Position numbers and translations under genes: made by a program
Notes under the pieces: generated by a model
The model's database searches: none
The model's input: only the letters and a program-made list of their open reading frames with translations
Told to the model about the DNA's origin: nothing
From: Shewanella carassii
GTDB taxonomy: Bacteria > Pseudomonadota > Gammaproteobacteria > Enterobacterales > Shewanellaceae
NCBI RefSeq assembly: GCF_002777975.1
Contig: NZ_NGVS01000014.1
Coordinates: 319,973 to 383,972 of the forward strand
DNA: 64,000 nucleotides
Reading direction: 5' to 3'
Shown here: positions 19,444 to 27,820 of the stretch, piece by piece
Layout of the letters: every line of letters begins with the position of its first letter
Numbering within the stretch: position 1 is the stretch's first letter

Positions 19444-20475
19444 TTAGAAGTCGTATCTTAAACCTATGCTGGTAATGGTGTCATCAAAGTCACTGTAGCC
19501 CTTGGCATCGAACTGGCCGATTTCGGTGTGGACTCTGGTGGACTTGGACAGCTGATACTCGGCGCCTATGCCCCATTGGCTGACCTCAGGCACTGTCTGG
19601 GCTGCTTGTCCCAGGGCATCGTAAATTCGCGTGGCTATGAGTCCGGTTCCCGAGTCATCCCGGCCGTACTGGGCCTTGAGCATTAACTGGTCCAGTTGAT
19701 AGGAGGCACTGACAATAAACCCCGTGCCCTCCCGCGCCTGCCATTGCGGCTTGGCCGGATTGACCTGCTCCGAGTGTTGGATCAGGGTTCCCAGCTTGAG
19801 CTGCTGCAGCTTCCAGTGCCCCACCAGGCGCCAGGCCTTGATATCCTCCACTCCGTCTGAGTAGGCGGCGGCCAGATACAGATCGCCTTGCTTGAGACGT
19901 TTGTCACCCCAGCTCAATGCCAACTGGAAGTTGCCGTTGTCACGGCGGGCATCGTCCGCGTCAAAGTGATTGCCTTCCAGCAGGTAGCTGACCCCCAGTT
20001 GCCAGCCGTGCCAGTTTGGCGTGCGATATTCCAGTGAGTCGCCCCAACGTTTATCCCCGGCCATCAAGCGATCGTGTTTCATGCTGTAGTTATCGAACAC
20101 ATCGACAAAGCCTTTGGTCATCTTGAACACAGGCTCCATGCGTCCGGCCGCCAGCGAGCCCCATTCTTGGTGGCGCAATCCGAGAAAGGTCGATCTCGCC
20201 GATACGGGTTTATTGCCCGCATCCTGTGCGGCGGCGTTGACTCCAAGCTCAATCTGGTAGAAGACTTGCCAGTCGCTGCCAAGATCGTTCTGCCCCCGGA
20301 CGCCCAGGCGAGTGAAGTTGTTTTCCAGCACTGTGCCTGACTTGGTTTTATGGGTGGCGCTGCCCGAGTCCGAGTGGGTGACCGAATAATCCAAGCGGCC
20401 ATAGAGAGTCGGGGCGGCGCTGACGGCTCCGGAAAAGGCGGCGAGGGCTGTGATAGCCAGTGGTAATTTTTTCAT
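19444..20475 (-). CDS. Outer-membrane general porin (Porin_4 type)
   Basis: 343 residues. A signal peptide of about 20 residues (MKKLPLAITALAAFSGAVSA) is followed by APTLYGRLDYSVTHSDSG, the usual start of trimeric gammaproteobacterial porins, and the C terminus is GLRYDF with terminal Phe. FTRLGVRGQNDLGSDW is a further porin hallmark. A GAGG ribosome site precedes the ATG. It lies 14 bp after the tetraheme cytochrome stop, so it belongs to the flavoprotein-cytochrome operon and may admit that enzyme's substrate. Confidence 0.88.
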   Translation of the reverse strand: MKKLPLAITALAAFSGAVSAAPTLYGRLDYSVTHSDSGSATHKTKSGTVLENNFTRLGVRGQNDLGSDWQVFYQIELGVNAAAQDAGNKPVSARSTFLGLRHQEWGSLAAGRMEPVFKMTKGFVDVFDNYSMKHDRLMAGDKRWGDSLEYRTPNWHGWQLGVSYLLEGNHFDADDARRDNGNFQLALSWGDKRLKQGDLYLAAAYSDGVEDIKAWRLVGHWKLQQLKLGTLIQHSEQVNPAKPQWQAREGTGFIVSASYQLDQLMLKAQYGRDDSGTGLIATRIYDALGQAAQTVPEVSQWGIGAEYQLSKSTRVHTEIGQFDAKGYSDFDDTITSIGLRYDF

Positions 20476-20489
20476 CTTGACCTCTGAAT

Positions 20490-20861
20490 TCAGTGGCTGA
20501 AATTGGAGAATGTGAACTGGTGGCAGTCGTTACATAACACCTTTGCCGGCTTATGCTCGCTGTGGCACACGGTGCAGGGCACATCGGCTCCCCAGTGGGG
20601 GGCATCGTGTGGGTTGGGCTTACTGTCACGGGTTTGCTCAGCAATTTGCTGGTAATCGCCATGGCATTCGAGACAGGCGGTTTCTGTTGCCGGGCCTTTT
20701 GGGGCACCTAAGTGACAGGTCTTACAGTCCTTTTCTTGATACATGAAGGCGTGGTTGCTGCGGCCTTCGCGGGAGCCGGACATCTTGGTCAGTTCGCCGG
20801 CCCAGGCTTGGCTCGCCAGCAAGGTGCCCATCAACAGGGCTGAGATCAGTGAAGTTTTCAT
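20490..20861 (-). CDS. Periplasmic tetraheme cytochrome c (flavocytochrome c heme-subunit type)
   Basis: 123 residues from the ATG at 20861, which has a GGAGT ribosome site; an upstream in-frame start adds 13 residues but lacks a good site and would bury the signal peptide. After a signal peptide ending ASQAWA there are four CxxCH sites at about residues 46-50, 63-67, 96-100 and 110-114, as in the small tetraheme cytochromes and the heme domain of Shewanella fumarate reductase FccA. The gene lies 10 bp after the flavoprotein stop. I infer it hands electrons from the inner-membrane quinol oxidase CymA to that flavoprotein, as a split flavocytochrome. Confidence 0.88.
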   Translation of the reverse strand: MKTSLISALLMGTLLASQAWAGELTKMSGSREGRSNHAFMYQEKDCKTCHLGAPKGPATETACLECHGDYQQIAEQTRDSKPNPHDAPHWGADVPCTVCHSEHKPAKVLCNDCHQFTFSNFSH

Positions 20862-20871
20862 GGGCGACTCC

Positions 20872-22392
20872 TTAAGCTTTGGCAACTTGTTCACCGGCAA
20901 TCACCCCAAAGGCGAAGGCATCCGGGCAGGAACAGGCGGTAAGACGAATACGGCCGAACAAGCCACCCGTGGCTTCGCCGCAGGCATACAGCCCCTTGAT
21001 GGCTCGCCCTGTGGTTAGCGAGATGACCTGGGCCTGTTCATTGATCAACACGCCACCTTGGGTGTAATTGAACTTCGGACGAGCCTTGATGGCATAGAAG
21101 GGGGCGCGTTTGACACTGACCTGCTTCAGGGCCTTGAAGTCTTTACCGAACTGGCTGTCGGTGCCGATTTGGGCATCGGCGTTGTACTGCTTGAGTGTCG
21201 CCTTCAGGCCTGGTAGATCTATGCCTTCGCCCTGGGCCAGGGCTTCGAGCGTGTCGTAGCGTTGCATCATGCCTTCTTCCAATGCCAGGTGCAGGCGCTG
21301 CTTGTCGTGGAAGTTGTCTATGCCATCCTGGTCATAGATGTTCAGCGGGAAGCGACCATTGTTGCGATCCATTATGTTGCAGATGGCTTCAGCTACCACT
21401 TGGCGGTTATTTCGCTCGCTGATAAAACGTTTGCCGCTGGCCGGGTCGACCAAGGCGCCCCACTGCAGATCTTCGGTGGGAATATCGAAGGCAAAACGCA
21501 TCAGCGACAGGTGCACAGTTTGCGCGCCGGCGGCCACCAGAGCCTTGAGCGCACCGGCCGTGGCGCCTCTGTGGGTGGTGGTGGGGATGTATTCGCGGAT
21601 ATTGGGAAACTCGGCCGAGCGGAATTCCACATCGCGGCTGTAGCCTCCCACGGCCATGACCACACCTTTACGCACTCGATAATGCTTGATAATGCCGCTG
21701 CGGTTGTCACGATCATCGTTGGCCAGGGCGGGATCGAAGTGGTATTGCTCCCGGACCTGCAGCCCCAGCACATCGCCGTTTTCGTTTTGGATCAGCTGCT
21801 CGAACTTGACCCGGCGGCGGATCTCACCCTGCAACTCCTGGGTGTAAAAGGCTCGCAGTGGTCTTAGGATCCCCTTGCCGCCGCCATTGACCGGATACAG
21901 GGTTCTGGGCACTGAATGGCCACCCAGGCTCTTGAGCTTGTCGTGGAAGCGGCAACCGCGCTCTATTGCCCAAGGCAGCACCCGGGTCGTGGTTTCAGCC
22001 ATGGTCAGCGTGAGATTTCTGTGGTTCTGGAAACCACCGGCGCGACTGATATCTTCGGCAAACAGTTCGGCCGAGTCCTGGATACCGTCTCGCTGTTGTA
22101 GATGACTGTTGACCACGGAGAAGTTGAGTCCGGAGATCGCCGACGTTCCGCCGAGTACCGGCATTTTCTCGATGATGATGGTGTCGGCGGCGCCTTGCTC
22201 TTTGGCGCGAATGGCGGCGCAGGTACCGGCCAGGCCGCTGCCGACCACCACGACATCGAAAGTTTCATCCCATTGGACTTGGGGTTTGCTGCTCTTGTCG
22301 GCAGCCAGAGCCACAGGTGCCAGTCCCAGGGCGGAAACGGCCAACCCCCCTTTGAGAAAAGCCCGCCGGCTTTGCGTCACTTTAGCGTTCAT
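20872..22392 (-). CDS. Tat-exported flavoprotein of the fumarate/urocanate reductase family
   Basis: 506 residues from the ATG at 22392 (AGAGAGG upstream; another start lies 8 codons earlier). A twin-arginine signal (SRRAFLKGG, residues 8-16, cleavage near residue 30) shows folded export to the periplasm. The FAD motif VVVVGSGLAGTCAA lies at about 47-60 and the second FAD segment GLYACGEATGG at 468-477. By alignment from memory with FccA, the proton-donor Arg402 is kept as Arg330, Arg544 as Arg483 and the Thr-Glu pair as 306-307, but the substrate-binding His365 and His504 positions become Arg299 and Tyr443. No heme domain is fused. It is thus an enoate reductase, probably not for fumarate; the substrate is unknown. 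Confidence 0.85.
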   Translation of the reverse strand: MNAKVTQSRRAFLKGGLAVSALGLAPVALAADKSSKPQVQWDETFDVVVVGSGLAGTCAAIRAKEQGAADTIIIEKMPVLGGTSAISGLNFSVVNSHLQQRDGIQDSAELFAEDISRAGGFQNHRNLTLTMAETTTRVLPWAIERGCRFHDKLKSLGGHSVPRTLYPVNGGGKGILRPLRAFYTQELQGEIRRRVKFEQLIQNENGDVLGLQVREQYHFDPALANDDRDNRSGIIKHYRVRKGVVMAVGGYSRDVEFRSAEFPNIREYIPTTTHRGATAGALKALVAAGAQTVHLSLMRFAFDIPTEDLQWGALVDPASGKRFISERNNRQVVAEAICNIMDRNNGRFPLNIYDQDGIDNFHDKQRLHLALEEGMMQRYDTLEALAQGEGIDLPGLKATLKQYNADAQIGTDSQFGKDFKALKQVSVKRAPFYAIKARPKFNYTQGGVLINEQAQVISLTTGRAIKGLYACGEATGGLFGRIRLTACSCPDAFAFGVIAGEQVAKA

Positions 22393-22571
22393 ATCAGCCT
22401 CTCTTTTTGTTTGCATGGCACCATGGAATCAAAATCATCGGTGCTGCTATATAGCGGTTTTCCGAAAGCGAATCTCAGATGTGAAGCCGATCAATTCCCG
22501 CGCTTAAAGCCGCTTGTCGCGGCATGAAATAACGCATAATGGCGAGGTGTTTAATGCTTAACTAATTTGCC
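22393..22571. promoter_or_regulatory. Divergent promoter region of the flavoprotein operon and its two-component system
   Basis: A 179-bp region between the flavoprotein gene (minus) and the histidine kinase gene (plus). It contains a CRP-like TGTGA-N6-TCAAT site, listed separately. The response-regulator operator would be expected here, but no clear repeat pair could be picked. Confidence 0.55.
22480..22495. promoter_or_regulatory. CRP-like site upstream of the flavoprotein operon
   Basis: TGTGA-AGCCGA-TCAAT, the same half-site pattern as the site before the porin-cai operon. It centres about 95 bp upstream of the flavoprotein start and about 85 bp upstream of the kinase start. Confidence 0.45.
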
Positions 22572-24326
22572 ATGTGCCGTTATTTACCAAGCGTGTTGTT
22601 GCTGCTTTGCTTGTGCCTGCCCCAGGCCTGGGCCGATATCCGTATCGGTATCCTCACTTTTGGCGAGCCGGCCGATGCGCTCTTGGCCTGGCAGGACACG
22701 GCGACAGCAATAAGCGAGCATACCGGCCAGAGGGTGACTCTGTTGCCTCTGACTCCAGCTGAGCTGGATCAACAGGTGAGCCAAGGCGCTCTGGATTTTA
22801 TTCTCGCCAATCAATACGCCACTGTGGGTTATAAGAAAGACTATGGTGTCAGCCAGTTACTGACGCTTATACCCAGAGATGGCCGGGATCCGGAACTGGC
22901 GATGGGGTCGACGCTGGTGGCCCGACCCGAGGTGCAACTGACGAGTTGGCAGCAGTTGTCACAACTGAGGATCATCTCTACCGATCCCAAGGCTTTCGGC
23001 GGTTTTCTAATCTTCAGCGGTGAACTGGCGCTGCGGGGGATCAACCCTGCCACCGAGCTCAAGGCGTTGCAGTTTGTTGGCTTTCCGCAGACCGCTTTAT
23101 TGGACAGGTTGCTGAGCGGCGAGGCCGATCTGGCGGTATTGCCCGCCTGTGTGCTGGAGCAGGCCATCGCTTCCGGGCGTTATCCCAAAGAGGCGTTTAA
23201 GGTGTTGCTGGCGGAAAAGCCCCCTGGGTTTCAGTGCCAGGTATCGAGCCGTTTATATCCCTATACCGCCCTGTCCAAGCCGGGTCACACAGATAACGCC
23301 CTGGCAACCGAAGTGGCGAGGGCACTGCTGGCGCTGACTGAGGAGGCAGCCGCGGCCAAGGCGGGCGGGTATGCGGGTTGGTCTGTGCCGGTGAACGACA
23401 GCAGCGTGTTTGCGCTGCGGCGCACTTTGCAGCAATGGCCGTTTCAAACCAACTGGCACAGGGTGGTTTCAGGTGTGGCTCCCTGGGTGGGGGCCATCTT
23501 GCTGTGCCTGCTGTTGGGGTATCTGCATCACTTACGGATAAAACGTCTGGTGGTGCAGCGCACCGGGGCACTGCGCAGCGAAATGGAGCAGCACAGCCGA
23601 ACCCAAAAGGCTCTGCTTGAGCAGCGGAATCAGTTTTATCGGGCGCAGAGGGTACTGCTGACTGGTGAAATGGCTTCAGGTATCTCTCACGAACTCAAGC
23701 AGCCTCTGGCCGGGATCCGCTATCTGGCCCAGGGGTGTCTGTATCGTCTGGGAGACGAGCAGCAGGAGATCAAAGACGCCCTCGGCAAGCTTATCAGCCA
23801 GGTGGACAGGGCCCAGGATACGATTCGCCGATTACGGGAGTTTTGTCAGCAGCCCTGTGAGCGTCGCTGTTTTCGTCTGGACGAGCTCATTCGCGATACC
23901 CTGGCGCTGACGGCGCCCGAGCTCAAGCGTCTGGGGGTTGTCCCTGTGTGTGAGTTGCAAGCCGTGACCATAGATGGGGATGCTAACTTGTTGCAGCAGG
24001 TGTTGGTCAATCTGTTGCTCAATGCCTTGGATGCCATGGAGCATAGTGAGGAACCCTGGTTAAGGCTCAGTCTCGAGTGCAACGCCAAGCAATGTCGGCT
24101 GACGATATCCGATGCGGGCACTGGCTTGAGTGAGGCCCAGCTGGAACGACTGTTTTTCCCGTTTGAAACCAATAAGAGCAACGGCCTGGGATTGGGGATG
24201 ATTATCTGCAAACGTATTGTGGAAGAACATGGTGGCAGCATCAGTGCCCACAACAGCGAGCGCGGCTTGGACATGGTGGTGGTACTGCCGAGGAGAATCG
24301 ATGATGACCCCTGTATATCTGGTTGA
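22572..24326 (+). CDS. Sensor histidine kinase with PhnD-like periplasmic binding domain (TtrS type)
   Basis: 584 residues. A signal sequence (1-21) is followed by a periplasmic PhnD/phosphonate-binding-like domain (about 22-275), a membrane helix (about 299-318), a short coiled coil and a kinase core. The phosphorylated His is His373 in SHELKQPLAG, the N box is NLLLNALDAM (about 480-489), G1 is SDAGTGL (about 513-519) and G2 GLGLGM (538-543). The layout matches the tetrathionate sensor TtrS. It overlaps its response regulator gene by 26 bp and is divergent from the flavoprotein operon, so it probably senses that enzyme's substrate. Confidence 0.88.
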   Translation: MCRYLPSVLLLLCLCLPQAWADIRIGILTFGEPADALLAWQDTATAISEHTGQRVTLLPLTPAELDQQVSQGALDFILANQYATVGYKKDYGVSQLLTLIPRDGRDPELAMGSTLVARPEVQLTSWQQLSQLRIISTDPKAFGGFLIFSGELALRGINPATELKALQFVGFPQTALLDRLLSGEADLAVLPACVLEQAIASGRYPKEAFKVLLAEKPPGFQCQVSSRLYPYTALSKPGHTDNALATEVARALLALTEEAAAAKAGGYAGWSVPVNDSSVFALRRTLQQWPFQTNWHRVVSGVAPWVGAILLCLLLGYLHHLRIKRLVVQRTGALRSEMEQHSRTQKALLEQRNQFYRAQRVLLTGEMASGISHELKQPLAGIRYLAQGCLYRLGDEQQEIKDALGKLISQVDRAQDTIRRLREFCQQPCERRCFRLDELIRDTLALTAPELKRLGVVPVCELQAVTIDGDANLLQQVLVNLLLNALDAMEHSEEPWLRLSLECNAKQCRLTISDAGTGLSEAQLERLFFPFETNKSNGLGLGMIICKRIVEEHGGSISAHNSERGLDMVVVLPRRIDDDPCISG

Positions 24327-24912
24327 TGATGATCAGGATGTGCTTGAATCACTGCAGTGGATGCTCAAGGGCCAAGGCATAGAAGCGGTTGGTTTTGACT
24401 GTGCGGCAAGCTTCCTGGATGGTGCGGCCTGGCAACGGCCCGGGGTACTGGTACTCGATGTGCAGATGCCCGGCATGGATGGGATCAGTCTACATCAACA
24501 ACTGCTGCAAGCGTCCAGTCCATTGGCGGTCATCATACTGACAGGTCATGGCAATATCGCCATGGCAGTAAAGGCGATGCAGCAAGGGGCGATGGATTTT
24601 CTCGAAAAGCCAGTCGATGGTGATCGGCTGCTTGAACTGTTAAGCAAGGGCGCAGCCCTGACGGCGCAGCGCTTTGCGGCCGGCAGTGAACAGGCCGAGA
24701 TCCGCTGCCGTCTGGCAACCTTGACCCCGCGAGAGCGAGAGGTGATGCAAAGAGTGTTGGCGGGCAAGCTCAACAAGGTGATTGCCGCCGAGCTCTATGT
24801 CACCCAGAGAACGGTGGAGCTGCATCGTAAGAAAGTACTGGAGAAGATGGCCGTCCACAATGTGGCCGAGTTGGCCTTCCTGTTGGCCAAGTTGCAACCG
24901 TTACCTAGCTGA
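24301..24912 (+). CDS. LuxR/FixJ-type response regulator (TtrR type)
   Basis: 203 residues from the ATG at 24301; a second ATG directly follows, and AGGAG at 24291-24295 suits either. The receiver has the acidic pocket VDDDQD, the phosphorylated Asp53 in VLDVQMPGMDG, Thr in ILTGHG and Lys in LEKPVDG. The C-terminal LuxR helix-turn-helix is LTPREREVMQRVLAGKLNK through TVELHRKKVLEKM. It overlaps the kinase gene by 26 bp and should activate the divergent flavoprotein-cytochrome-porin operon, though other targets cannot be ruled out. Confidence 0.9.
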   Translation: MMTPVYLVDDDQDVLESLQWMLKGQGIEAVGFDCAASFLDGAAWQRPGVLVLDVQMPGMDGISLHQQLLQASSPLAVIILTGHGNIAMAVKAMQQGAMDFLEKPVDGDRLLELLSKGAALTAQRFAAGSEQAEIRCRLATLTPREREVMQRVLAGKLNKVIAAELYVTQRTVELHRKKVLEKMAVHNVAELAFLLAKLQPLPS

Positions 24913-24916
24913 AGCC

Positions 24917-25285
24917 TTACTGCAGTTGGTACTGGATAACTCCGTCCTGGGTCAGGCGGAAGATCCACAGGGAGTCGCCTTCGCGGTAATACCAGCTGTT
25001 GGCCAGACCTTCTTCCGCTTTTAACTGAGAAGTGAACTCGCTCATCGCCGACATGGGCAGGCGGAAACTGCCGCTGGAGCTGTTGTTGTCCAGATCATTG
25101 TTGACCTTTATCTCTGTGGCTGAGGGCGGCAATATCGGCGGCAGCCAGCCACGCTCGAATACTCCTTCAGCCCGGGCTTCGGCCTCGGTGGGGTATTGTT
25201 CGCTGATGACATCGCTGCAACCCCAGAGTAAGGCGGTTAATGTCAGCATGGAGCTGATGGAAAGGGAACGCATCAGGGGGTTCAT
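24917..25285 (-). CDS. Hypothetical outer-membrane lipoprotein
   Basis: 122 residues with an N-terminal hydrophobic stretch and the lipobox LLWGC at Cys23; the next residue is Ser, which favours outer-membrane sorting. The mature part has a conserved-looking segment GVFERGWLPPILPPSATEI and the C-terminal WIFRLTQDGVIQYQ. I do not recognise a named family with certainty. A GGAG ribosome site precedes the ATG. It converges on the response regulator gene with a 4-bp gap and no terminator between them. Confidence 0.75.
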   Translation of the reverse strand: MNPLMRSLSISSMLTLTALLWGCSDVISEQYPTEAEARAEGVFERGWLPPILPPSATEIKVNNDLDNNSSSGSFRLPMSAMSEFTSQLKAEEGLANSWYYREGDSLWIFRLTQDGVIQYQLQ

Positions 25286-25453
25286 CTTGGGCTCCTTGTC
25301 AGAGAAATGGTGTTCTACTGTAACAAAGGCGGCCTGTACCTAGTCTGAAGCCAAGGTGTTTTCAGCTGTTTTGCTTTTTCTGGACGCTTGGTTTATGGCC
25401 ATAGGCCCCTTTGTTGACTCGCCTAACATGCAGGCATCAATCCACATGGGTCA

Positions 25454-26974
25454 TTAAAGCTGTTGCAAGCTGGCTAGCAAACGGTCCATCGCCCGATAAC
25501 CCAGGGCCTGGGCCAGATGGCGTCGCTCGACCATGGGACTGAGCTGCAGATCGGCTATGGTGCGCGCCACTCGTTGCAGCCGATGAAAGCTGCGCACCGA
25601 TAATCCCAGCTGATTGACACTCTGTTCGAGAAACGCCAGATCGCCGGGTTTGAAACCTGCCTGCTTCAATGCCTTACTGCCCAACTGACTATTGAGTACG
25701 CCGGCGCGGCTGAGTTGTAGTTCCCTAGCCGCAGCGACTCTGGCGGCTATCTGCTCACTGGTTTCACCTTGCGCCGTATCTGAAGTCAAGGCGCCTGGCG
25801 GGAGTTTGGGCACCTCAATGGTGAGGTCGAATCTGTCAATGAAAGGGCCTGACAGCCGGGCCAGGTAACGGCGGATCTGCTCTGGGCTGGCGCGGCTTCC
25901 CGGGCCAGCATCACCACAGGGGCTGGGGTTCATGGCGGCGATAAGTTGAAAACGGGCATCGAAGCGCAGTTTGGCTGCGGCGCGGGAGATGATGACATGG
26001 CCGGTTTCCATGGGTTCACGCAAGCAGTCGAGTACCTTGCGGGGGAACTCGGCAATTTCATCGAGAAACAGCACTCCCAGGTGAGCCAGTGAAATCTCGC
26101 CGGGTTTGGGGATTGAACCGCCACCCACCAAAGAGATGGCCGAGCTGGTGTGGTGCGGAGCGCGAAACGGGCGGCGATAAAACTCCCCCGGCTCAGTGGC
26201 CATGCCGGCCACTGAATGAATCGCAGCCACTTCCAGCGCCTCCTCATAACTCATGGGGGGCAGGAGTGAGGTTATCCGGCTGGCCAGCATGGTCTTGCCT
26301 GTGCCAGGTGGCCCCAGCATCAGCAGGTTATGCCCGCCGGCGGCAGCGATTTCCAGCGCTTGTTTGGCTTGATATTGGCCTATGACCTCCGACAGGCAGT
26401 CACTCGAGTGGGGCTTGGATTGTTCCAGCCATTCGGTTCCCGGCACTATCCCCGGCAGGGTTTGCTGCCCGTGCAGATAGGCGGCGATATGTTGCAGGTG
26501 CTGGGCCAGGCAACACTGTTGATAGCCCACCAAATCCGCCTCACTGCGGTTATCCTGTGGCAATACCAGTTTGATGCCTCTTTGACGGGCGGCGATGATC
26601 ACCGGCAGGATCCCAGTGCAGTGCCTGACCTCACCGGACAGCCCAAGCTCACCGACAAATTCATGTTCGTCCAGGGATTTCAGTGGCAGTTGTCCGGATG
26701 CTGCCAGAATGCCAATGGCAATAGGAAGGTCGTAACGTCCACCCTGCTTGGGCAGATCGGCCGGTGCCAGATTGATAGTGATCCTGCGCATGGGGAACTC
26801 AAAACCCGCATTGATTATGGCGCTGCGGACTCTTTCTCTGGCTTCCTTGACCGAAGCTTCCGGCAACCCCACCAGATTGAAGGCCGGCAGGCCGTTGGAG
26901 AGGTGAGCTTCCACCAGTACCTGAGGCGCCTCCACACCTTTGGCGGCTCGGGTGGCAACTCTGGCTATGGGCAT
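25454..26974 (-). CDS. comM: ComM (YifB), AAA+ Mg-chelatase-like helicase
   Basis: 506 residues. The N-terminal Lon-like domain (about 20-140) is followed by a magnesium-chelatase AAA+ core with Walker A GPPGTGKTML, Walker B FLDEIAEF and the C-terminal helical domain SVRSFHRLQRVARTIADL. ComM is a hexameric branch-migration helicase that aids integration of incoming DNA in natural transformation. A good AAAGGA ribosome site precedes the ATG. It is next to ilv genes in E. coli (as yifB) and lies about 3.3 kb from them here. Confidence 0.95.
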   Translation of the reverse strand: MPIARVATRAAKGVEAPQVLVEAHLSNGLPAFNLVGLPEASVKEARERVRSAIINAGFEFPMRRITINLAPADLPKQGGRYDLPIAIGILAASGQLPLKSLDEHEFVGELGLSGEVRHCTGILPVIIAARQRGIKLVLPQDNRSEADLVGYQQCCLAQHLQHIAAYLHGQQTLPGIVPGTEWLEQSKPHSSDCLSEVIGQYQAKQALEIAAAGGHNLLMLGPPGTGKTMLASRITSLLPPMSYEEALEVAAIHSVAGMATEPGEFYRRPFRAPHHTSSAISLVGGGSIPKPGEISLAHLGVLFLDEIAEFPRKVLDCLREPMETGHVIISRAAAKLRFDARFQLIAAMNPSPCGDAGPGSRASPEQIRRYLARLSGPFIDRFDLTIEVPKLPPGALTSDTAQGETSEQIAARVAAARELQLSRAGVLNSQLGSKALKQAGFKPGDLAFLEQSVNQLGLSVRSFHRLQRVARTIADLQLSPMVERRHLAQALGYRAMDRLLASLQQL

Positions 26975-27351
26975 AACAGTTCCTTTGTTGTGCGCTTCCC
27001 TAGATGTTCTAGAGTGTAGCAGTTGCTTTGAATTTCAGTATCGTACGAGGAAGGTGACAGGGGATTTCGCTCGTTTAGGGAGATCATGCTGCCGCTAAGT
27101 GATGGACGGTTTGTCATCGAGGAGCGTGAATCATAGGTGCGAACCCACTCTAACGCTTTAACCTAAGTCACCGGGCAGCAACACAGTGAAGGGTCATATA
27201 ACAGTCGGTATCGGGGACCGATTCGAGTAAAAATTATCACTGTCACGGCAAAAATTTCTCGTTATCATTGTGTGAATTTTGTTGGTAGCTTGTGCTTGTA
27301 CTGTCCGTGCTGCGCTGATGTGTCGGCACTTTACTCACACAAGGAAACAAA
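26975..27351. other. Intergenic region between comM and the small secreted protein
   Basis: 377 bp without a gene. It has an imperfect dyad TCGGT-N6-ACCGA near 27205-27221 and should hold promoters for both divergent genes, but none could be assigned with confidence. Confidence 0.3.
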
Positions 27352-27600
27352 ATGAAAAGCTTAACTCTGCTGCTGGCTGGTATGTTACTCAGCGGTGCTG
27401 CCTTGGCAGCCGATGAAGAAAACGCTCTGCCTCAAGCCAGCGAAACCGATATTCAGCAGTTTCTGCAAACTTGTTTGCAAATGGCTGATGAAGATGGTGT
27501 TCCTGTTGAAGAACGTCAACAATATCTGCTCGATTGCGTTAATGATCAGCTCACTGAAATGGGATATCAACCTCTGCAAAGCCTGCCGGAAGCGAACTAG
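27352..27600 (+). CDS. Small secreted protein with two cysteines, function unknown
   Basis: 82 residues with a clear signal peptide (MKSLTLLLAGMLLSGAALAA) and an AAGGAAAC ribosome site. The mature part of about 60 residues is acidic (pattern DEDGVPVEERQQ) and has two cysteines, in LQTCLQMA and LLDCVNDQ, about 20 residues apart, which could form one disulfide in a helical hairpin. It is not recognised as a named family. It stands alone between comM and the solute-binding protein gene. Confidence 0.7.
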   Translation: MKSLTLLLAGMLLSGAALAADEENALPQASETDIQQFLQTCLQMADEDGVPVEERQQYLLDCVNDQLTEMGYQPLQSLPEAN

Positions 27601-27820
27601 TCGCGGCAATCTCATTCCGACCTCTCCCAGGACTTAATCATTTAAGTTGTTTGCCATGAGGAATAGTGGCTTACGGCCGAGTTTGTTTCCAGTGCCTTGA
27701 GTCGAGCCTGTGATTGGTCGGGTGAATCTGGCTCATGGTATTTCACTCTATATCACCCATTTGGGATTGTCCCCTGTAAGGGGGAACCCAAGAAAGTCAT
27801 CAAGAGTGGCTCTAGTCCCG

